From positions 2,457,369 through 2,521,368 of the forward strand of contig LNGK01000003.1 of the NCBI GenBank assembly GCA_001510575.1: a DNA stretch of 64,000 nucleotides, given 5' to 3'. Positions within the stretch are counted from its first letter, which is position 1. Every line of letters starts with the position of its first letter. This stretch comes from Knoxdaviesia capensis (lineage: Eukaryota > Ascomycota > Sordariomycetes > Microascales > Gondwanamycetaceae). Under the pieces are notes generated by a model that saw nothing but the letters and a program-made list of their open reading frames with translations, ran no database searches and was not told where the DNA came from. Shown here in pieces: positions 25,103-33,500 of this stretch. Both the position numbers and the translations under genes were made by a program.

Positions 25103-26746
25103 CTACTTGCACCGTTTCTCGACGACATTGGCGCCGGTCTCCTCGTACTCCTTGCGCGAGATCCACATCTGGTGGAAGGTGCCGAGCGACCCGAGGATGC
25201 TGCCGCCGATCCAGGCGCCAAAGCGGCGTTCCGAGGTCAGCCCGGCCGCGTGCAGCTTGACCTTCATGCCGGGGAACATGGCCATCAGCTCGGCGTTGAG
25301 GCGGTCGGCGAAGCCGTTGAGCAGCGACGTGCTGCCGGTCACCACGATGTTAGCGAGGAGGGCCGGGCGCAGGTCGACGTCGACGGCGGCGAGCGCGGCG
25401 CGCACCAGCTCGGGGATGGTCTGCGCGTGCGTCAGCGCGTCGCCGACCACGCTCGCGTCGCCCGTGAAGGCGGCGGTCTCGTCCCACATGCCCTCCGACA
25501 CGCGGAAGCGCTGGTCGCGCCACATCTGGTTGGAGCCGTCGGGCATCTCGAACACGCGGCCGGGCTGCGACCGCGCAAAGTCCTCGTTTCCGGGCGCCAG
25601 GAACCGCCCGCCCGACCGCCACACCTCGACGACCGACTCCTTGAACTCGGTCAGCACGCGGTCCTCCTCGTGTGCGCGGAACGACGGCGGCACGGCAAAG
25701 TCGAACGTGCGCGGCTTGAACTGCGCCGGCGCGCCGGCGTCGACCGCCGTCTTGGAGTCGACCATGAAGGTCGGCGTGAGCTCGACGCGCGGGTCCGACG
25801 CCGCCAGCATCGCCCGGACCTGGCCCGACAGCCACACGCCGCCGACCGGCGACCGCTGCACCGAGCGCTTGAGCACCGTGCCGTCGTGCACGGCGGTCAC
25901 CGACGTCGACGCGCCGCCAACGTCGATCACCAGCGCGGTGGCCTTGCCGGCCGCAAAGGCCGCGAGCACCGGCGTCTTGCTGAACCAGAACGCTGGGCAG
26001 CCCCAGCTCTCCATGATGATCTCGATGGCCTTCTCGCGCGCCTTGGCGGTGTTCCACGGCGTCTCGGTCATCAGCAGCGGGTTCTCGTCGAGCGGGCGCT
26101 CGGCCTCCTCGGCAGCGGTGCCGTCGATGTCGCCGTTGCCGTTGGTCGCGGCGGCGGCGGCGGCGGCGTCGGCGGGCGGCGCGTCGTCCATGTCGAGGTC
26201 GCCCTCGGGGTCGGCGGCAGCGGCGGCGGGCTTGGGGGTGGCGTGGCGCACGACGGCGCCGCCGCGGCGGTCGGGGGTCAGGCGGCGCAGCAGCATGTTT
26301 TCCCAGAGCTTGGCGGCGGCGTCCCAGTCCTCGACGACAGAGTCGCGCGACATGTAGTTGCGCACCTCGACGGAGGGGCGGGCGACGAAGTACTCGTCGC
26401 CGAAGAGGTCGCGGCGCAGCGCGTCGGCGGAGGCGGAGGTGTCGTGGATGTAGGCCGACGGCAGGACCACCTTGGGCACGTCTTCGCCGGCGAAGCCTGC
26501 GCGGGTATTGGTGTAACCGGGGTCGAGCACGATGGCGGAAACTTCGTCTGCGCGGGGGTAAACAGAAAGAGGACGAGGGTGGGTTAGCAGGTTTGGTCGG
26601 CTGCGACGACGAGAGATGATGTCCAGTTGGGGTGGAAGGGGGAGGGCAAGCTGGACTACAGCCATCAATCAATCAGCCAAGATGCCAAACTTACCGCCGC
26701 CGTAAATGTCACTCGGCTGTACCGAGGATGATAGTATTTGCGCCAT
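25103..26746 (-). CDS. arp4: Actin-related protein 4 (NuA4/INO80/SWR1 subunit)
   Basis: This is a nuclear actin-fold protein that, by homology, is shared by the NuA4 acetyltransferase and the INO80 and SWR1 remodellers. There are two exons on the minus strand. Exon 1 is 26746-26695 and encodes MAQILSSSVQPSDIYGG; the intron is 26694-26548 (147 bp, GTAAG...GCAG); exon 2 is 26547-25103. The total is 498 aa. The junction gives DEVSAIVLDPGYTNTRAGFA, the typical Arp4 N-terminal strand-loop. The end, GGSILGSLGTFHQMWISRKE followed by YEETGANVVEKRCK, is diagnostic for Arp4 rather than actin or other Arps. An Asp/Ala-rich low-complexity insertion lies around residues 160-200. The intergenic space with the mitochondrial LysRS gene is a divergent promoter. 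Confidence 0.93.
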
Positions 26747-27524
26747 GGTTGGTAGATGAAGCTTGCCGGTGCAGAGCTATGCGGAGCGTGGATGGAGGGG
26801 GGAGGAGTCTCCAAATGCAGGAGAGTTTGGGGATGGAGACAAAAAAGAATCCGGAAGAGGGTGCAGGAGAACAGAAAATAAACAGGAGTTCAAGAATTTA
26901 AGCACGGGAGATCGTAAAGAACTTATTGTGTTGTTGTGGGATGTGTGAATAGAAAAGAAAATAATGAAAATAATGAAGAAGCAAAAAACAAAAACAAAAA
27001 AAAGAGCAAAAAGCAATAAAAAAGGTCCAGAGGCCTTCAATTGGATTTTGGGATGTTCCGTTCTTCACCTTAAGGTTGGAGAAAGCACCAGCCACAATTG
27101 TCTTGGTGAAATGTGGCGTCGTTGTGGCGCTGCACCAAACTTTTCCTTTTCCTTTTCTTCAATTTCAATTTTTCTGGTGATGGCTTCAGTTTTTTCTCCT
27201 TCCCATTCTTTTCTCTCACATCCTTTTTCCAGTGTTTACCACAACATTCCACGTGGAATCTGGACCATACCAAAGCGTCATGCTGATGCTGCACCAGACT
27301 GTAAGTCTTTAATTCCTCTCAATTCCCCGGGCTCCAAATATCCCCCTCTCCTTATGATGATAACCGATGCATGAGAACCGCTGCGTATGAAAACTTCTGT
27401 TTGCTTGATTACAAAGTGCCTTGATTTTATCTGATTTCCCACACTATATGCGCCCATTTTACCTATCTCTGTGACCTTCTGTACTGTAGTTGAAGCTCTC
27501 CCGGCTAACACCCCCCCAGACAAG
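26747..27524. promoter_or_regulatory. Divergent arp4 / mitochondrial LysRS promoter region
   Basis: A 778-bp region separates two divergently transcribed genes. It contains an A-rich block (26940-27030), a pyrimidine-rich block (27130-27240) and a perfect E-box palindrome (27246-27259). No open frame here looks coding. Confidence 0.55.
27246..27259. promoter_or_regulatory. E-box palindrome ATTCCACGTGGAAT
   Basis: A perfect 14-bp palindrome is centred on CACGTG, the core bound by bHLH factors such as Cbf1-type proteins. It lies about 265 bp before the LysRS start and 500 bp before the arp4 start. Function is inferred from the motif only. Confidence 0.45.
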
Positions 27525-29739
27525 ATGAAGCGCGCGCAGTGTCTACGGCTGTCCCCATTATGCGCGGGTGGTAGATTCTCGACGTCGCGGGTCCGGCTCG
27601 CGAACGTCACACACCGGCCGGCGGACGACGCTTCAATACCCCCGTTTCGACACAGTGCCCCCCAGTTCCACCACCGATGGGCGTCGTCGTGGAACCCGCC
27701 CGCACACGCAGACTCCGGCCGTCGAACGCCATCGTCACGGCCGACGCCGCGACAAGACGATCCGGCTCCGGAGCTCGAGGGGGACGAAGCCCGCGAGATT
27801 CGGGAAGCTCGCGAGTTGTCGGCGTTCCGGCAGCACCGGAAGGATATGCTGGACGAGTGGCACGGAAACACAGCCCGCTCTGAGGCAGCGGCGGCGGCTA
27901 GTGGGAAGCGGTTCCCGCGTCTCGCTCACCACACACCGCCCTCGTCAGTGTCGGATTTCCGCGGCGAGTATGATGCCATGGAATCATACGATACAGATAT
28001 CCCCGATCGGACAGTATACGGTACGGCTTCCCTATGTTTGAGTGAGAGAGACGGATAGAGGCGAACTCTCCACCCTGTAAGCACCAAGCAGCTAACACTC
28101 CCACAGGTCGTGTACGGGCAAAACGAATACACGGCAAAAACCTGATGTTTCTCAACATCGTCAACGAGTTCGAGAACTTGCAGATCATGGTGAACTGGAA
28201 AGCTGTGCGGGACTCGCTCGACCTTTCCAGTGACAGGTTCAACCTCTTCACTCGATTAGTCGAGCGAGGCGATCACATCTGTAAGTCTACACACAGATAT
28301 AGCCTTCTGAAATCTTCGGAGAATCCCGTCTAACACAGTCTTCCACAGCCGTCACTGGAAAGCCGGTCCGGACATCAACCGGAGAGCTCACGCTCAGCGC
28401 TACGTCGCTCCCGGAGCTTCTAGCCCCCGCAATCCAGCCCATCCCCACCGAGTTCATTGACCCGGAGAAGCGCATGCGTCAGCGCCACGTCGACATGATC
28501 GTCAACCAGAACGTCACCGACACGCTGCGCATGCGGGCCCATGTGATCCGGTTCATGCGGGACTTCCTGCACGACAACCGCTTCCTGGAGTTCCAAACGC
28601 CGATTCTGGCGAGCAAGGCCGGCGGTGCCATCGCCCGCCCCTTCGTCACCGCCGGCACGCACTTCCCGAACCGCGAGCTCGCGCTGCGCATCGCGCCCGA
28701 GCTGTGGCTGAAGCGGCTGGTGGTCGGCGGCGTGCAGCGCGTGTTTGAGATCGGCCCGGCCTTCCGCAACGAGGGCATCGACGCCACGCACAACCCCGAG
28801 TTCACCATGTGCGAGTTCTACGCCGCCTACACCAACCTCGACGACCTGATCCGCATCACCGAGCTGCTGCTCGCGCGCATGGCGCAGTCGTGCCAGGAGC
28901 TCATCACCAGCGACCTCAAGACGCTGCCGCCCATCGCGAACCTCGACTTGTTCGCCCAACCCTTCCAGCGGGTCGAGTTCATCCCCGCGCTCGAGGCGGC
29001 CCTCGGCTTCACCTTCCCCAACCTGGCCACCGAGGACGCGCTGGCCGATCTGCTGGCGGCGCTGCAGCTCGCCGACATCACGATTCCCGGCGGCACGCCG
29101 TCGACGCTGGCGCGCCTGCTCGACCGGCTCGCGGCGCAGTACATCGAGCCGAAGTCGTTCAACGCGCCGCTGTTCATCATCCACCAGCCGGCCTGCATGT
29201 CGCCGCTGAGCAAGAGCTTCACGTGCCCGACCACGCAGCAGCAGGTGTCGGCGCGCGCCGAGCTCTTCATCCACGGCCGCGAGATCGCGAACATGTACGA
29301 GGAGGAGAACGACCCGGACTCGCAGGCGCGCAAGATGGCCGCGCAGCACGCCGCCGCGCTCGCGGCCGCCGACGGCGCCGACGACGCCGCGGCCGAAATC
29401 CCCCCCGCCGACGCCAGCTTCATCGAGGCGCTGGAGGCCGGGCTGCCGCCCACCGGCGGCTGGGGCTGCGGCGTCGAGCGGCTCGTCATGCTGTTCTCCG
29501 GCGCCCCGCGCATCAGCGACTGCCTCAGCTTCGGGACCCTGCGCAACGTCGTCGCGCTGACCGGCTCCGGCGCCGCCGGCCCCCCTTCTTCCTCCTCCGC
29601 CTCTGCCGCCGAGGCGGCGACGTCTTCGCCCGCGGCTGGCGCGGCTGAGGAGTCGCCCGAAGCGCTTGCGGAGAGCGGGCGCTTGCGCATTGAGATGAAG
29701 CACCGCATGATTCTCGAGAAGGAGCGCGAGCGGTTGTGA
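27525..29739 (+). CDS. msk1: Mitochondrial lysyl-tRNA synthetase (class II)
   Basis: This enzyme charges tRNA-Lys with lysine for mitochondrial translation. Three exons (27525-28020, 28107-28280, 28349-29739) give 686 aa; introns of 86 and 68 bp have CTAAC-type branch points. The Arg-rich, acid-poor N-terminus (MKRAQCLRLSPLCAGG...) fits a mitochondrial targeting peptide. An OB-fold anticodon-binding domain starts at RVRAKRIHGKNLMFLNIV. The class II core follows: motif 1 (FLEFQTPIL), motif 2 with FRNEGIDATHNPEFTMCEF (about 362-380) and motif 3 GWGCGVERLVMLF (about 594). An Ala-rich insertion precedes motif 3 and a Ser/Ala-rich extension follows it before the charged end. Cytosolic LysRS is excluded by the presequence and the divergent sequence. 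It shares a promoter with arp4. Confidence 0.93.
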
Positions 29740-30555
29740 AATCTGCGCCTTTCCCTGTTTTTGTAATTTTTCTCCCCTGTATGAAATCTGTATACTACGG
29801 TTCGGTACGGTACCTTCCAGCCCCTGTTTTCTGTGTTTCCTCGTTGTAATCTACTGTATGTTTTGTTTTTTTGGACGATGCGGGAGGGCTGGTTAGGCTA
29901 GATTAGATCGAGATATCCTGGTGTGAAGATATGTATGAAGATGATGAAGCTTTTTCGGAATTCTTTGATTTCAATTTGCTTTGAGTGATGTTGTTCTCTC
30001 GTCCGGTATAGTTTTCACGGACCCACCTTCCCCTGAATTCCAACCAAAGATTCCATGATCGGTGTGTCTTCAAAGGGCCTAACCCTAACTCAGTGCCCCT
30101 ATTCACATGTCATGTCACGCCTACGAAGGAAAACTTTTGAAAAGGAGTGCAAAGAAAGTCAATTGAAGGCCACGTAGGCAAATCCCGAAGAACTGAAGGG
30201 AAAAAAAAGCAAGCACACTCTGACACCACTCATTACTTCGCCTCCACCTCCGTGTAGGATATCAACACCATATCCACACTCAAAACTGATCCAGATCCAT
30301 GTGGGATATCAACACCATATCCGCACTCCAAGCTCCATAAACTTCCGCTTCCGCCTTGACAAATCTCCTCCACCTGCACCACCTGTGATCGTCGTGATCT
30401 CCACCTGAAAAAGACAAAAGAAAGAAAAGGAACCCCGATCTTTGAAGTTCAGAACTCAGACACCATTTGTGTAGCCTCGCACATAGATTCGCCCAATCTT
30501 CTCCAGTTCGACAGACAGCAAGTTGTTGGTTTTTTTGTTCGGTCGGTAGCAAAAC
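29740..30555. other. Convergent 3' intergenic region
   Basis: This is the space between the 3' ends of the LysRS gene and the large orphan gene. It contains AT-rich 3' UTR-like sequence and one pair of direct repeats (30254-30328). No gene is supported. Confidence 0.5.
30254..30328. repeat. Pair of 28-bp direct repeats
   Basis: The segments 30254-30281 and 30301-30328 share GGATATCAACACCATATCC and differ at only two of 28 positions. Their starts are 47 bp apart. Each copy contains an imperfect inverted repeat (GGATAT...ATATCC). Confidence 0.85.
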
Positions 30556-33500
30556 TCAGTCTTTGTACTTCGGCTTGGGCACCTGGGGAACCTTTCCAAC
30601 CAGCAGATCGTAGTCTTTGTGTTCGCGCGAAAGCTTTGAAATCTCGCGGGCTGATGGTGCGCGTTCGGCCCGAGCCCATGCCCGAGCCCGGTTGTTTGGC
30701 CGGTTTTCGGAACTGCTATTCTCATTCGGCGGACTGATGTCGTTGCTCGGTAGGGGGCTGTTCTTGTTGGTGCTGTGGGTCGACGGGCGGCTGTTATTGT
30801 TCCGAGGACCATTGTTCCGGTTCGAAAAGCTGTTTGAAGACTTTCTCTGCGGCCACGGTGGCGACGACTTCTTGGTTGTCGTTGCTGTTCTTGTTTGTGT
30901 CGTTGGCTCAGCTGGCGCCGGACTTGCTTGTTCGTTAAAAGACGGGAAGAGACTGCCAGAGTAGTGCCAATCGGCGGGGAAGAAGGAGAGCGCCGGGTTG
31001 CTGGCGGCTGCGGCAGGCTCGGGTGCCAGTGATATCAGTGGTGGCGGATTGGGAGCAGCAGCCATGTATCCTCGCTGAACGTCGTTGTTAAGATTCACGT
31101 CAAGGAGCGCCAGGAGATCCAGAGTTGAAGCAGCTGGCTGTGGTGTCGGGGCTGGTTCTTCGCGTCCATCGAGGGAGATGAGAGAGTTGATGGGAGAAAT
31201 CGGCTGTGTGGTAGAAGAATCGGCAGCGGAGGCCGGAGCAGCTTGTTGGCTTCCATTCAGCATCGCCTCGGCACGCATGATTCTGGCATGAATCTCAGTC
31301 AGTTGACGTCTTCGGTGAGGGGGAACGACCGGTGAGGACAGCTTTTGATCAGAAGGCTTCTTTGCTGGCTCTGGTTTGATCGAAGCGGTGGCAGTCTCGG
31401 CAATCGTGGACATGGCAGTACTACGCATGTCAGGTGTAGTGACCATTTGGGTCTCAGTCGTGGCGATGGAAGTCTTCGTGACAGAAATGGTTGGGATCTT
31501 AGCCCAGGCACGGCTTGGGGTGTTGGTGGCAACAGATTTTGGGGGCGCAATGTGAGGAGTCTTTGTGTCGGGTGCAACAACCTTATGCAGCTCGCTCGAG
31601 GTGATATTGAGAGTCTCGGTGACGGCAATGTGTGGAAGATTGGGTGTGGTGGCCTTCAGAGTCTCAGTTGAAGCAGCATTCGGAATATCGGTCAGAGCAG
31701 GGTTCGGGGTCTCAGTGGTAGCAAGGTTCGGGCCAGTGGGAGCAACAATGGTCGGAGTTTCGGCCGTGACAATCATCAGAGTCTTGGTCTCGACAGTCTT
31801 TGATGTCTCGGTGGTAACGGTCTTCGGAGCTTGGGCGGTCGCAGCATTTGGGGTCTCAGCAGAGGCAAGGTTCGAGGAATCGGTGGCGGCAATGCTGTGA
31901 ATCTCCGTCGTGGTGATCGTCAAAGGCGAGATGATTGCAGCATGCGGAATCTCAGTCGAGGCAAGGTTCGAAATCGAGGCAAGATTCGACGTCGGAGTGG
32001 CAGGCGTGGCCGCAACAACCCTCGCCGTGTCCATCACGGGAATCACAAGACCCTCGGCCATAGAGGAAGATGGTGGTTGAGCTCGGGCGTTGCTCGTCTC
32101 CTGGGCCACCCGCGAAGCGACAACAAAAGTCGCCAGTGTGCTGATATGGCGGCCACCGGCCTCCTTCGGAGGATCGGGCTGAGGCTGGCGGGCGCACGCG
32201 GCATCGCCATCGGCTCCTCGCCGGTGTTCCTGCTCCTTGCGCCGAACCTGCTCGGCGCACCGCTTCTTGTGGGCCTCGGCCTTGCGGGCATCCGCCTCGA
32301 TGCGCTGCCTGCGCTCCCGCTCCACCTTCCGCTGGTGCTCTTCGACTCTCCGCTTTCGATCGGCAGCGGCTTTGCGTTGTAGAACTTCCAGCTGTTCCTG
32401 CATTGCGCGCGCTCTCATCTCAGCTTCGTCGAGTCTCTGCAGCTCCGCGTCCGCCTCCTTCCGGCGACGCTCCTTGGCCCGATCTCCGTCGATCATGCCC
32501 CTTACCAGCTCCGCCATCGCCGGATTGCGCCCATCCGCGTATCGGGTCTCCAGGGCAGCCAGAAGTTGCTGGCGCAGCACGGGGACTCCGGTCGTGGAAT
32601 CACATTCCAGACCTTCGTCCCGGGGGCCATGTCCGTCGTCGATCTCGAACAGCTTCGGCTTCTTGGCCCCCCCCGCCATGCCATCGATCTCCCGAATTCG
32701 ATACAGCATATGCAACTTCCAGCTCCACTGGAGCCCCGACACACCGGCCACCGGAACCACGTACGCCTGCGGGATATTGAACCTGCTGATCGTATATCCC
32801 TCATTATACGACTGCAGCAGCAGGTTCAAGTCGCAGGCGACCGCAGTCTCGGTGGCCAGCTGGCGGAACACTTTCCGGCAACGCTCCCCCCGGGCGTTCC
32901 GGAACGACCCCTCCGCATCAACGACCAGGCGCGCCTGCATCCGCTCAGGCAGTCCATCGCCAACCGCACAATCAACCCACCGGGGAAGAAAGGCGGCCGC
33001 GATCAACTCCTGCAACGGAGGAATGCCGGTCACCGAGTCGAAGATGCGGGGGATGTGTCCCTCAAAGCGCAAACGGCTCTCGTCTGCCTCAGCCCGGGTC
33101 CACACCACCTTCTGGACGAAGGGGTTTCTTGCCACCGGAGACTCGGTCTCCGGATATGAATGGTCGGGCTGCTGGAAGAGGCGCGAGTACACCGCCTTCC
33201 TTCTCCGCTTGTCGTGGTCCAGTTCCTGGTCCAAGGCTCCGCTCAGCATGCACCCCGTGCACACCAACGATCCCGTCATGCGCTGGAGCTCGGCCTTGGA
33301 CGGGTCAGGAAACAGCGAGAGCGGCAGCACATACTCGCACACGGAGCAGTGCTTGCGCTCGCGAAACCACAACAGCCGGGCCTCCCGGCGATGGACAGGG
33401 TCGGACTGATAAATCAGCCCGAGAATGTCGTTGTACAGGGTCTCCTTCATGGCGACCACACGCCGGCGCGAGCTCGCACTTCCGTCTGCCGACGAGAAGC

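Noticed and set aside
25172..26587. 471-codon plus-strand frame opposite arp4
   Set aside because: It arises from high GC on the opposite strand of a clear Arp4 coding sequence; its translation is Arg/Gly/Val low-complexity with no domain.
28420..29703. 427-codon minus-strand frame opposite the mitochondrial LysRS
   Set aside because: A shadow frame of GC-rich coding DNA; the plus strand has all class II synthetase motifs.
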